The translations under genes and the position numbers were made by a program. A DNA stretch of 64,000 nucleotides, taken from positions 62,001 through 126,000 of the forward strand of contig NC_013078.1 in NCBI RefSeq assembly GCF_000142805.1, written 5' to 3'. This DNA comes from Lachancea thermotolerans CBS 6340. Its lineage: Eukaryota; Ascomycota; Saccharomycetes; Saccharomycetales; Saccharomycetaceae. The notes below the pieces were generated by a model, which was not told the origin of the DNA, did not search any database, and worked only from the letters and a program-made list of their open reading frames with translations. Below, one piece after another: positions 38,850 through 48,865 of this stretch (position 1 is its first letter; every line of letters begins with the position of its first letter).

Positions 38850-40226
38850 GCGGCGGCACGGGCGCTCGAGCTGATAGAGAAGATAGTTTTGTTAGTAGGA
38901 TAAATGCGAAATAAGCGCCGGCACGGGGGTGGCGCCGTCTCCAGTGAGCGCTGGTGGATTCTGTGTCCACGTGGGCTGGAAGTCACGTGGCGAGCAAAGC
39001 AGTTTCTGGCCCATTTGACCTATATCACATGACCTCTGCTGCCCGGGACAATGACACACACGTGCACTTCCTATTCACGTGCTGTTTCTATCACGTGCAC
39101 AGCTCTTGTGCCGCCTCGCGGCTCGTAGCAAGCACGGCGCAAGAGGCTGCTCCCCCAACAGAGGTCACAGTTTACGTTGCGGTGACCCGCGCGTTACCTG
39201 AGTAATCGAGCTTTCACCCAAGTAAATGTTGGCCCGTCTGGGTGGGTAACCAAGTATCTCCACACGAGCCCCTTTCTACCTCCGGGTAACGGACCCTCGC
39301 GCCGTGGCGGACTTAATAGTGCCGTTGCAGATCTTGCTACGCGGCTTGCGCGACGCCCTCTGTTATGTGCTTAATTTCTTTTTCAACTCGCCCGATAAGT
39401 CTTTCTCAGCCGCGCCGCCCAGCCAAGCGCCAACAGCAGCTGTAAGACCGTCATAAAGAAAGGCTTCTCACAGCTTCGCCCCGCCTTTAGCACGTGACCA
39501 GCCTATTAGCTCTTCCGGCATCCCCTCCAAGGTCTTCTGGGCGCAGCGTAAGCAAGACCCAGGCTGTTCATACCCTTATTCACGTGCCTGTGGGTGGTAT
39601 GTGCCTTCCCAGGCACACGGGCATGTAATCATCTGTACATAATCAAGTGCAAGGCTCGTTTATCTCGTACGACCTGTTAGGACCCTATCTAATCTGGAAA
39701 AAGCACGGCTCATCGTCGAACGCTTTAGACTCGAAGAAAAGAGCCGCACGGCACTGCAGTGGCCATCTCGCGGCACATTTGTGCACTAGCGCCGTGGCTT
39801 GGGCTGCCCCTCCTCGAAACTTTATCGCTTTAGAGCCGCAGGTAGTGCCTTGAGGCGTAAGTTCTTCGCATGTGCGCCGCAGCTCTTCGGTCCCTTCTCA
39901 CGCCCGTCTCGCACCTCCATCACCAGGCGCCCGGGGACGGGTCTTCTGCTGCTGCTGGCTCGCAGTCGCCTATCGCAGATGCAGGGTCGTAAACTGGCCA
40001 GGGTCGTCCGAGTTGTGACCTCTCTATCACGCAGCCCCGCTCTATCGCGCGCCATCGGTCGGATCTCAACGCAAACAAATCTCCAACGGGCGTTGAAGAC
40101 CGCCAAACGCTGCGAAAGAGCAGCATATAAAGGCGACGCGCCCGCGTAGTTTCAGTCGTTGGAGTCAGCACAAGTTAGAAGGACTCACATCAATCTCTTC
40201 TTGTCGTACATACAGCAGATAGCTCA
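38850..40226. other. Long DIP5 promoter region with seven CACGTG motifs
   Basis: 1.38 kb, no gene recognised. CACGTG occurs at 38968, 38984, 39059, 39076, 39092, 39491 and 39581. A GATAAG (39394-39399) could mediate nitrogen regulation of DIP5. TATAAAGG at 40126-40133 is about 100 bases before the ATG. Confidence 0.65.
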
Positions 40227-41960
40227 ATGTCCGAGTCTCTAGAGAAGAAAAATGCTGGGATATTATACAGCAACGAGACCCTTGAGGAGGATGTCGCCTT
40301 TGACAAACTCGAGCGCGGCGCCAGCGGCGCCAGCGCCGCGGGCGCGTCTGTGGACGGCAAACACGAAGGCATCCGGCTGAAGAAAGCGCTTGAGGCGCGG
40401 CACGTGTCGATGATCGCCATCGGCGGGTCGCTTGGTACCGGGCTGTTGATCGGCACAGGTAGCTCTCTGGCCAGCGCGGGCCCTGCGTCAATTTTGATTT
40501 CGTACAGTTTCGTGGGCCTGTTGGTGTACACGGTGATGGCGTGTCTCGGAGAGATGGCCGCGTTTATTCCGCTGGACGGCTTCACATCGTACGCGTCGCG
40601 TTACGTCGACCCCGCGTTGGGCTTCGCAGTCGGGTACTGCTACCTGTTCAAGTATTTCATTGTGACGCCCAATCAGCTGACCGCAGGCGCCATGGTGATG
40701 CAGTACTGGGTCTCGCGTGAAAAGGTCAACCCGGGCGTGTGGATCACGATTTTCCTTGTTCTCATTGTGCTCATCAACACGGTCGGTGTGCGCTTCTTCG
40801 GCGAATTCGAGTTCTGGCTGTCCAGTGTCAAGGTCCTGGTCATGCTGGGGCTCATCCTGCTGCTGTTTATCATCATGCTCGGTGGCGGGCCCAACCACGA
40901 CCGCACCGGCTTCCGCTACTGGCGCGACCCTGGTGCGTTCAAGCCCTACTCCGAAGCCATCTCGGGCTCCAAGGGCAAGTTCGTGTCTTTTGCTTCCGTG
41001 TTCGCGCTCGCCTTGTTCGCTTACACCGGTACCGAGCTGTGTGGTATCGTCGCCGCCGAGGCTAAGAACCCACGTCGCAGTGTGCCCCGCGCCATCAAGC
41101 TGACCCTCTACCGTATCGTGCTCTTCTACGTCATCTCCATTCTGTTGCTAGGAATGACCGTCGCCTACAACGACCCACTACTGATCAAGGCCAAGAAGAT
41201 GTCCACCTCCGCGGCTGCCTCGCCTTTTGTTGTGGCTATCAAGAACGCTGGCATTCCTGTCCTGCCTCACATCTTCAACGCTTGTGTGCTGCTCTTTGTT
41301 TTCAGTGCCTGTAACTCAGACCTTTACGTCGCCTCCAGAACCCTTTACGGTCTGGCCATCGACCGCAAGGCTCCAAAAATCTTTGCCAAGACTAACGGCT
41401 GGGGTGTGCCATACTACTCGCTCGCGGTCTCTGTCCTGTTCTGTCTCCTTGCGTACATGAATGTCTCCTCAGGTTCCGCTCAGATCTTCAACTACTTCGT
41501 CAATGTCGTCAGTATCTTTGGTCTGTTGAGTTGGATCTCCATCCTTATCACCTACCTGCGTTTCCACAAGGCTGTCATCGCCCAATTCGGCGACAAGTCT
41601 GGTTTCTCTTACACGGCACCATTCCAACCTTGGTCTACCTGGGTGTCCTTGTTCTTCTGCTGCCTCATCGGTCTCATCAAGAACTACACGGTGTTTCTGG
41701 GCCACACGTTTGACTACAAAACCTTCATCTCCGGTTACATCGGCATCCCTGTCTACGCTATCTGCTACGTGGGCTACAAATTGGTGCACCGCTCGAAGCT
41801 AATTAAACCAGAGGACGTCGACCTCTACACATTCAAAGCTGCGATCGACGCGGAGGAAGAAGAAGGTAAGCTGCTCGAGCTCGAGCGCAAAGAACAGCTC
41901 AAAAGCTCTCCAAAGAACCTCACATGGTTTTACGACACCTTTTTGGGCTGGATTTTCTAA
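40227..41960 (+). CDS. DIP5: Dicarboxylic amino acid permease
   Basis: 577 residues, twelve membrane segments. The first reads HVSMIAIGGSLGTGLLIGTG, the amino acid-polyamine-choline (YAT) signature. Long stretches match S. cerevisiae Dip5 (YPL265W), including LDGFTSYASRYVDPALGF, GGGPNHDRTGFRYWRDPGAF and FKYFIVTPNQLTA, where the family has a characteristic lysine. It imports glutamate and aspartate with protons at the plasma membrane. The N-terminus is shorter than in S. cerevisiae and carries lysines and acidic residues suited to ubiquitin-mediated turnover. The C-terminus WFYDTFLGWIF is conserved. Confidence 0.95.
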   Translation: MSESLEKKNAGILYSNETLEEDVAFDKLERGASGASAAGASVDGKHEGIRLKKALEARHVSMIAIGGSLGTGLLIGTGSSLASAGPASILISYSFVGLLVYTVMACLGEMAAFIPLDGFTSYASRYVDPALGFAVGYCYLFKYFIVTPNQLTAGAMVMQYWVSREKVNPGVWITIFLVLIVLINTVGVRFFGEFEFWLSSVKVLVMLGLILLLFIIMLGGGPNHDRTGFRYWRDPGAFKPYSEAISGSKGKFVSFASVFALALFAYTGTELCGIVAAEAKNPRRSVPRAIKLTLYRIVLFYVISILLLGMTVAYNDPLLIKAKKMSTSAAASPFVVAIKNAGIPVLPHIFNACVLLFVFSACNSDLYVASRTLYGLAIDRKAPKIFAKTNGWGVPYYSLAVSVLFCLLAYMNVSSGSAQIFNYFVNVVSIFGLLSWISILITYLRFHKAVIAQFGDKSGFSYTAPFQPWSTWVSLFFCCLIGLIKNYTVFLGHTFDYKTFISGYIGIPVYAICYVGYKLVHRSKLIKPEDVDLYTFKAAIDAEEEEGKLLELERKEQLKSSPKNLTWFYDTFLGWIF

Positions 41961-42223
41961 AATTTCGGGGTATAAGATACATATGAGTTGCATAATATAA
42001 TAAATTCTATACAAGTACTTGAAAGAGACAAAGTGCCAGAGGGGTGAACTACAATGGCAAGTTGCTTAGCATTCAACCTGCTAGCCGTCCGTTTGGCTGG
42101 GGATTCTGACGGCAGATGCTGAATGTCCGAGGAACTCAAGATGACTAGCTATGCGCTGATTTTAAAATGAGAAAACCCTTTCGTTATTCGTATCTATAAA
42201 GAACCTATAGAATGAGACTTCGC

Positions 42224-43918
42224 TTAAGCGGACTTGGCGTTGGTGGCAGCAGTCAATTGAGCCTGCTTGACCAAAGACTCTGGAGCGTCCATAACTGGCA
42301 ACATCAACTCGATCAATCTGATCTTAGAGTTCTTGTTGAAGTCCTTGTCCTCAGCCAACTTGTTCCACTCACCAGTGGTGGAAACTCTGATGGCCTCGTA
42401 GTCCTTAGCACCGAAAGTTGGCAACAGGTCCAAGTGGTTCCAGTTCTGGATCTCGTTGTACTCAGCGGTTGGACCGTGAATCAACTTCTCGATGGTGTAA
42501 CCCTTGTTGTTCAAGACGAACAAGTATGGCTTCAAGTTCCATCTGACCATGGTGGAGATCTCCTGGGCGGTCAATTGCAAAGAACCCTCACCGGTGAACA
42601 AGATAACTCTCTTAGACTTGTCCAACTCCTCGGCGGCCATGACGGCACCCAAACAAGCACCGGTGGCATAACCAATGGAACCCCACAAGACCTGGGAGAT
42701 ACCGTAGGTGTTGTTAGGGAAGTGGGTCTGGTTGATACCGAAAGCGGAGGTACCGGTCTCAGTCAAGACGATGTCACCCTCCTGCAAGAACTGACCGACC
42801 TGGTTCCACAACCATTGCTGCTTCAATGGAGTAGATGGGTCGACAGCGGCGTTTGGAGCTGGCAACTCTGGGACTGGGACTGGCTTGTAGTCCTTGACGA
42901 CGGCGCCGACCTTGTTCAACAAGCTCTGCAAGACGAACTTCATCTGGACACCTGGGAAGGTGGCGTTTCTAATCTTGATGTGGTCGGAGTGGAACTCAAC
43001 AACGTTCTTGGTCTTGTAAGAGTAAGAGAAAGAACCGGTGTTGAAGTCAGACAACAAAGCACCGACGGACAAAACCAAGTCAGCGGACTCAACGGCCTCC
43101 TTGACAGCTGGGGAAGACAAGGTACCGACGTAAACACCACCGAATCTTGGGTGCTTCTCGTCAATGGAACCCTTACCCATTGGGGTGACGAAAGATGGGA
43201 ACTGAGTGATGTCAATCAACTTCTTGGTCTCAGCCTTGACATCGTGTCTGGAAGCGCAAGCGTCAGCCAAGATGACTGGGTTCTTAGCGTCCTTGATCAT
43301 CTCCAACAAAGTAGAGATGACCTCCTCCTCAGCCTGCTGGTCGTTTGGCTTCAAGGCCAAGTCAATTGGGGTGTCCAATAGAGAGGCTGGGACCATCTGG
43401 TCAACGAAGTTAGATGGCAAACCCAAGTAAACAGGTCTCTGTCTAATGTAGGTGGTTCTGATACATCTGTCGATCTCAGATGGGGCGGTAGCTAGATCAG
43501 TGATCATAGCAGTGGTCTCAGAGATGTTGGCGGACATTCTGTGGAAGACAGTGAAGTCACCGTTACCCAAGGTGTGGTGCAACAATAGCTGCTTGGCCTG
43601 GGCGGAGACGGATGGGACACCGACAATGTGCAAGACACCGACGTGCTCAGCGTAAGAACCGGCGATACCGTTCAAAGCGGACAACTCACCGACACCGAAG
43701 GTGGTGATCAAACAGGACATACCCTTGATTCTGGCGTAAGCGTCGGCAGCGTAAGAAGCGTTCAACTCGTTACAGTTACCGGCCCATCTCATACCCTCGA
43801 CCTCGTAGATCTCGTCCAACAGACGCAGGTTGAAGTCACCTGGCAGACCGAAGACAGTGGTAACATCGACCTGCTTTAATCTTTCAAAGACGTAGCGACC
43901 TAGAGTAATTTCAGACAT
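42224..43918 (-). CDS. PDC1: Pyruvate decarboxylase
   Basis: 564 residues (S. cerevisiae Pdc1, YLR044C, 563). A thiamine-diphosphate enzyme that converts pyruvate to acetaldehyde and CO2 in ethanol fermentation. Asp28, Glu51 (CNELN) and the HHTLGNGDF histidines are present, as is the regulatory cysteine in ADACASRHD. The Mg-binding motif normally written GDGS reads GEGS, with Glu at 444. Codon bias is extreme, so the gene is highly expressed. The start is ATG 43918. A TATA box (TATAAATAA, plus 44031-44039) lies 113 bases upstream. The STU2-PDC1-TRX order is shared with S. cerevisiae YLR045C-YLR043C, apart from inserted genes. Confidence 0.97.
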   Translation of the reverse strand: MSEITLGRYVFERLKQVDVTTVFGLPGDFNLRLLDEIYEVEGMRWAGNCNELNASYAADAYARIKGMSCLITTFGVGELSALNGIAGSYAEHVGVLHIVGVPSVSAQAKQLLLHHTLGNGDFTVFHRMSANISETTAMITDLATAPSEIDRCIRTTYIRQRPVYLGLPSNFVDQMVPASLLDTPIDLALKPNDQQAEEEVISTLLEMIKDAKNPVILADACASRHDVKAETKKLIDITQFPSFVTPMGKGSIDEKHPRFGGVYVGTLSSPAVKEAVESADLVLSVGALLSDFNTGSFSYSYKTKNVVEFHSDHIKIRNATFPGVQMKFVLQSLLNKVGAVVKDYKPVPVPELPAPNAAVDPSTPLKQQWLWNQVGQFLQEGDIVLTETGTSAFGINQTHFPNNTYGISQVLWGSIGYATGACLGAVMAAEELDKSKRVILFTGEGSLQLTAQEISTMVRWNLKPYLFVLNNKGYTIEKLIHGPTAEYNEIQNWNHLDLLPTFGAKDYEAIRVSTTGEWNKLAEDKDFNKNSKIRLIELMLPVMDAPESLVKQAQLTAATNAKSA

Positions 43919-45202
43919 TGTTATTTCTGGTTTGTTTTGGGATACTCGATTGGAGTTTAAGTTCCTGGTTTTATAAAAATCACAATAAAGGATCAAATCA
44001 GACATTACAAAATCGGGCTTTCCCAGCTCCTTATTTATACTCTGCCGGCCTGCGCTTTCCTCGCGATGCCTTCACCCTGTATGCATTTTCCAACACCTGT
44101 CCAATTCCAACTTCATGCGATGTCTAGCGGACGCCCGCGGTAACGAACCGGATGCTAGCACCAATATTCAGGCCAGACAGCCCATACAGTGCGTAATTTT
44201 CTTTTTATTCAGCTTCCACTCGTGTGATAGCGGCGAAAAAGTGGCGAATATGCATTTCCTCTAAACGCATATTATCCGAGGGACTATGCATACGGCACGT
44301 ATGCGTTTAGTGGAAAATCGCGTTCGACGCGATAAGCCGCACTCGCATGCTGCATACACGTGATCCGTGGTTCGTGCTCCCTCATTCCGATAGTTGCGTG
44401 CTCACGTGCGCGCATCTTGTTCTGGGGATTGGCAAAGGACCAAGGGGGCTACCCCAGAGACCAGCTTGGGGAGCGGAAAACTTGGTTCCTCCGGCTCCGT
44501 CACGGTAGTGGGCTATCGTTCGGAGACTAATGAACCATACTCGTAGTACTCGATAGCTTCAAAGCTGCTGTAGCTGTCTTGCAGCATTCTTTCCCTGTTT
44601 CATCGGCGGTTGTTGTGTGTTGTAGGAGTGAAACCCCGCGTTGAAGCTGGCGGTTAGCACGAGAGGCTATATAACTATAAACGGGTCATTGTCCTCTCGC
44701 ACATGATGCTCATTCTCGATATCATACTGAACGGAAGGAAACATATAGTGCACGTGATAGGTAGCTTTGAACGAGATACAAGTCCGAGCCTTTTGTCACG
44801 TGATGGGGTGTTCCAGCTCTGCGTTTTGCGGGCCGTGCGCAGTGCTCTCATCCATAGTAAGTGCGTCGCGACGAGGAAGTCGTCGTTTAAGGCCTGGCTC
44901 AGTGGCTGAATCCCAGTGCCTTTGTTTGTCCAGCCGCGCCCCCCAAGGACATCGTGGCCTGCAGCATAAACGTCGCTAGAATCTAGGGGATTCAATGCCG
45001 CTCCTGTGTGCCATGCGATACCAATTCCCCTGGACTAGACCAGAATAGTAAGACCGGGCTAATCCTCAGGCTTGGAAGGTTTTGGTTCGTCTCGCGTGAT
45101 ATATTTCTTTTGCTCACGTGCAGTCTCACAGAGCCTCGTCTTTCATCATTTCGTGCCCATTTTCTTCAAAGTAGTCAACCTGCCCGCTCGAGCAACCCTT
45201 TT
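43919..45202. other. Divergent promoter region of PDC1 and the PWI/RRM gene
   Basis: 1.28 kb, no gene recognised. CACGTG occurs at 44357, 44403, 44751, 44797 and 45115. A palindrome cluster occupies 44254-44325. The PDC1 TATA is at 44031-44039. Confidence 0.6.
44254..44325. repeat. Cluster of nested inverted repeats upstream of PDC1
   Basis: Three palindromes within about 70 bases. CTAAACGCATA (44261-44271) pairs with TATGCGTTTAG (44300-44310), with flanking TTTCC/GGAAA extending the arms. GCATACG and CGTATGC are separated by GCA (about 44288-44304). ATCGCGT and ACGCGAT are separated by TCG (about 44317-44333). Confidence 0.75.
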
Positions 45203-46198
45203 ATGGCGCTTGATCTGACCCCCGACCAATGGGAGCGGCTCACGGCTTGGATACGAGATCGCAGCGGTCTGCCCGACTCGGAAGCCCTTACGCTGTTCCA
45301 GGATTTTGTTCTTGAACTGCTTCGTAACTTACACAGTTGTAACGAGCGGAAATGGCTAGAAGAGCAGCTTTCAGGGCTAGTGGACAATCCTACTGAGTTT
45401 TTACGTGATCTAGAAATTTTCTTGAAGGGCTTGGGCGCGTCCGCGCCTCCATCACTTAATTCTGGCACCCCGTTCGTACTGGTGGCACATGTCCCTTACA
45501 AAAACCTCAACGCGCAAGACGTGCAAGCTGCTTTCGCGCCCTTTGGTGCCATTGTGTCTTGCCGTGCAGACGTGGATTCTCGGAGCCTACTTGTCCAATT
45601 TCGGAAAGTTGCGTGCGCAATTCGGTGCACCAAAGCGGCCACGCTCTTCTTTAGCAACAGGTTCGTTACTGTCGAGTTATACCAGGGCGACCCTGAAAGT
45701 TTTGGTAGCGTGCGGCTAATTGGTAGTGCCCCTCAACCGGTGGCTGCAGATTCGGATCCGGTTCCGCCTTCGGCTGCGAAGCCCTCACCTGTTCCCTTCA
45801 ATGACCGCGTTCAACAAGTCCAGACCGCCCAGCAAACCATATTCGAGCAAAATCAGCGTTCTGCTGAAGCCTACAAGCACAATTTCGCTCAGTTGTTTGA
45901 GTCGAAGGAAAAGCTACTTCGGGCGCACCAAGCCGCTCTGCAGGAACTTAAGCAAAAGGTTCTCGCCACAGAGGATCCGGCTAGTATCTCTCGAACAATC
46001 ATAGAGTTTCAAGAACTACAGAAGAATATGGAGAGCCTTGGTATAACGCCGATTGCCATGGTTCAGCTGAAACTTCAGAAGTTTAACCTCGACGACCCGT
46101 CGGAATTCCCTGTCGAGAGTCCGCGCGCGCTCGCGGTCAAGCAAAAGCGAACTAAGAAGGCTGCATCATTTCGGAGAAAAATCAAACGCAGAAGATGA
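45203..46198 (+). CDS. PWI-like and RRM RNA-binding protein (Rmn1/RBM26-type)
   Basis: 331 residues. An N-terminal helical PWI-like domain (1 to about 95, LTPDQWERLTAWIRDR...FLRDLEIFLKGL) is followed by an atypical RRM (about 108-180, PFVLVAHVPYKNL...AFAPFGAIVSCRA), a Pro-rich linker, a Gln-rich coiled coil (about 210-295) and a basic tail (KQKRTKKAASFRRKIKRRR). This domain order fits S. pombe Rmn1 and human RBM26/RBM27, which work with nuclear exosome adaptors, but those also carry or partner a CCCH zinc finger not seen here. I recall no S. cerevisiae gene at this place. The start is ATG 45203; earlier in-frame sequence reaches back only to non-ATG codons or to promoter sequence. Confidence 0.65.
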   Translation: MALDLTPDQWERLTAWIRDRSGLPDSEALTLFQDFVLELLRNLHSCNERKWLEEQLSGLVDNPTEFLRDLEIFLKGLGASAPPSLNSGTPFVLVAHVPYKNLNAQDVQAAFAPFGAIVSCRADVDSRSLLVQFRKVACAIRCTKAATLFFSNRFVTVELYQGDPESFGSVRLIGSAPQPVAADSDPVPPSAAKPSPVPFNDRVQQVQTAQQTIFEQNQRSAEAYKHNFAQLFESKEKLLRAHQAALQELKQKVLATEDPASISRTIIEFQELQKNMESLGITPIAMVQLKLQKFNLDDPSEFPVESPRALAVKQKRTKKAASFRRKIKRRR

Positions 46199-46264
46199 AA
46201 TGATCTCGTGCTTTTATGGAAACTACACAATATGATTACAACAGAGGTTATTTCCTCTTAAGTT

Positions 46265-48865
46265 TCACGAATTACCCATACCCCGTGTCTTAGCCCTCAT
46301 GCGCTCTATCCTAGCCTTTAGTTGCGATGTTACCTCAGCCGCTCTTTTCCAGCTTTCGTCATTCAAAAAGCTATTGCCGGTCGTGGCAGCACGCTCCGCG
46401 GAACGCAGCTGCAAGGAGTTTACTCTATGAGGCAAGTCGTCGCTACATTCACTCGGGGACCTCAGTCTACTACCGACGCTCGGTAGACGGCTGTCTGCAA
46501 TCCTATCTGAATTTGCGTCGAACGATGGCGAAGCGCGGCCGTTAGATGAGGAGGAGAAAACTCTTTTGGTTGGCGGGGTCCCAGGTGGTGCTAAAGATAG
46601 CGGCGCCGACGGAGGTTCGAATGAGGAAGCCGACCGAACGCCGTAATTGGAAGAGGGCAGGGTTGACTTGGCTTCTAACTCCTGCTCTAGGTTGGATATC
46701 CGATCTTGAAGACGAGTAATCTGCATTTCCTTTGATCGCAGCTCGATGTTGCTTTCGTGTAAGCTGGATTGAACGGTGTCCAACTGCTGTCGTAAAGAAG
46801 AATTTTCTGAGCTCAAATGCGAAGCCTTGTTTTGGAAGTCTGTGATGGTGGCCAAAAATTCTTGGCGCTCTTTAAGCCACTTTTGCTTCTGTCTTTGAAG
46901 TTCTTCGAATCCTGCATGAGGCGCTGCCTGCGGTTTCGAGGCAGGTGCGGAGTCAGTAGTCAAGGAACGCGCCGTCAGTCTGGATTTCATGGACGACGCT
47001 CCATCTTGGTAAGTTTCCACTCGAGTGCCTGTCTTTAGAGGCGATGAAGGGCCTCTCTTGGAAGGTATTGTCGACAGCGGTTTCCGAAGCGGCAAGGTGC
47101 TTCCGCTGGTTGCCTGCGCACTCAAGTCAGGTGTAGGAGTCGTGCGCGGCGCTTGGCGACGGCTCGCGTTGGGAGTGTAAGGCATCGAGGGCTTCTCCCT
47201 TCGTGCAGGAGCCGATGTGACGGCACCCTTTGTGGCACCACCCGCGACCTCGACTTTCTCATAATGTTCGTAGACTTTTTTCTTCTTTAAATTGTCAAGC
47301 TTGTCCAGCACGTCAGAAACTTCTCTCTCTCCAACGAGCTTCATTAAGGTAGCCAAGCACTCGAACCCGGCGTCACGTACTGTTGGCTGAGTATCTCCAA
47401 CGATTTTAAGTAGCATTTGTGAAATATCAGGTACTAATTTGATGAGCAGCTCATCGCCAAAGTGGCGACCTTCAGGCGTCCATTTTTTCAGAAGGCGCGT
47501 CAGAAACCTAGTACTTTCTGTTCGAACCTGGGGAGTTTTGTGGTTAATAAAGCTCAAATTGTCTTCGAGGCAAGCATCTACACCACAGCAGTCGGCAATA
47601 TTGTTGAGTGCTTCGCAAATCGCTTCATTCACCGAAGCCTTCTTCTCTTTGGACCGCTCGAGCAGTGATCTCAGCACAATGGAGCCGTAACTCCTGGTGA
47701 AGTTTGCTTTCAGCTTCTGGCATAATTGCTGGACGCATTGTGCTGCCAGTGTAACCGCTTGAACATTTGCATCTTTCTCTATTACATGAGCGACAGCCCT
47801 CAAAAAATCACTGTAGTCCTGGCCCTTGGCCTCAAATTTCTTGGTTGGAATCAGAACTTGGTTGAGTATTTCTTCCAGAACTTCAACACGATCCTTCCAC
47901 TTGGATGATGTTATTCTTTCCATGAAATCGAGCGGAAATTTTTCGAGAACCGGCGAAACTGGCAGGAGCTCGAAAGGGTCAAGCTGAGGAAGTCCAGGAT
48001 TTGCGTGAGCTTTGACATCAGGAAAAGACTCTCCCATCAAGGTGTCACCATCCTTGTCTTTGCTACCTTCTAAATTTTGAACTTCGAGCCCCTTCTGCCA
48101 CTGAAATGGACGCGGTTGGGAGGTTGGAGGGATCTCGCCGTCGTATTTGCCAAACGTCTTGTCGAGGTCACGCTGCTGGATAGGCTTCAACTTTTCTAAC
48201 AGCAGTTCCTGGAGTAGGTCCCGACCTAGCCACTTGTAAAGCTGCAGGATGAGATTCATGGTTTGAGACCTAACGTTTCGGTCGGCATGACTAGAAAGTT
48301 TCGGCAGGGGTTCAAGCAGAACAGGTAGAAACCCGGACATGTTGCTAACTTGTGCCAGGCCAAAACTCTCCACAATATTAGATATGCATTCGACACAGTT
48401 AGCGACAAGCCTGGGGAGCTTATTGGTGAGTGAAGGCTCCAAAAGCTCGATAGAGTGTTCCACGGACCGATCGAGCGATACTAAGATAAGGACGCATTCC
48501 TGGGCTTTGGCCTTTGTCGAGTTACGCGATGAACTGAGGCCTTTCTCGGCCAGTAACGGCAGCCAGCGCCCACGCATTTCGTCTGAGCGCGGCGTATCCC
48601 GGAACTCGCATAGATACTCAAGCATATTTTGCAGTGCTGTTATCGCTTGCTCCTGTGCTACAACATTAGAGTCCACAATATAGCCGGCGAACAAGTCAGG
48701 GTTGGCCCAATACTGCGCGAGTTCCCGCGGGACAGATGTCACAGAAGCTTTTTGGAACAGCGCCTGCAGCTCCTGGTACCCGTGCAGGCGCGCCTTCCAT
48801 AGCTTGTGATCCAATCTTTCGGAGAGCGGCAGAGAGGTAAAATCGCCGTCTTCGGAGTCTGCCAT
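46265..48865 (-). CDS. STU2: Microtubule polymerase, XMAP215 family
   Basis: 866 residues (S. cerevisiae Stu2, YLR045C, 888). TOG1 spans about 1-235 (LDHKLWKARLHGYQEL, DSNVVAQEQAI, NVRSQTMNLI). TOG2 spans about 310-545 (ITSSKWKDRVEVLEEI, KTPQVRTESTRFL, DTQPTVRDAGFECL). A Ser/Pro/Arg-rich basic microtubule-binding region follows (about 575-660), then a dimerising coiled coil (about 680-755), and a tail with DLPHRVNSLQLR that is also conserved in S. cerevisiae. It adds tubulin at plus ends and acts at kinetochores and spindle poles. Its 3' end converges on the PWI/RRM gene, 66 bases away. Confidence 0.96.
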   Translation of the reverse strand: MADSEDGDFTSLPLSERLDHKLWKARLHGYQELQALFQKASVTSVPRELAQYWANPDLFAGYIVDSNVVAQEQAITALQNMLEYLCEFRDTPRSDEMRGRWLPLLAEKGLSSSRNSTKAKAQECVLILVSLDRSVEHSIELLEPSLTNKLPRLVANCVECISNIVESFGLAQVSNMSGFLPVLLEPLPKLSSHADRNVRSQTMNLILQLYKWLGRDLLQELLLEKLKPIQQRDLDKTFGKYDGEIPPTSQPRPFQWQKGLEVQNLEGSKDKDGDTLMGESFPDVKAHANPGLPQLDPFELLPVSPVLEKFPLDFMERITSSKWKDRVEVLEEILNQVLIPTKKFEAKGQDYSDFLRAVAHVIEKDANVQAVTLAAQCVQQLCQKLKANFTRSYGSIVLRSLLERSKEKKASVNEAICEALNNIADCCGVDACLEDNLSFINHKTPQVRTESTRFLTRLLKKWTPEGRHFGDELLIKLVPDISQMLLKIVGDTQPTVRDAGFECLATLMKLVGEREVSDVLDKLDNLKKKKVYEHYEKVEVAGGATKGAVTSAPARREKPSMPYTPNASRRQAPRTTPTPDLSAQATSGSTLPLRKPLSTIPSKRGPSSPLKTGTRVETYQDGASSMKSRLTARSLTTDSAPASKPQAAPHAGFEELQRQKQKWLKERQEFLATITDFQNKASHLSSENSSLRQQLDTVQSSLHESNIELRSKEMQITRLQDRISNLEQELEAKSTLPSSNYGVRSASSFEPPSAPLSLAPPGTPPTKRVFSSSSNGRASPSFDANSDRIADSRLPSVGSRLRSPSECSDDLPHRVNSLQLRSAERAATTGNSFLNDESWKRAAEVTSQLKARIERMRAKTRGMGNS

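Noticed and set aside
42212-43381. Long plus-strand frame antisense to PDC1 (389 codons)
   Set aside because: Strong codon bias of PDC1 keeps the opposite strand open; composition is Leu/Val/Trp/Gln repetitive and resembles no protein.
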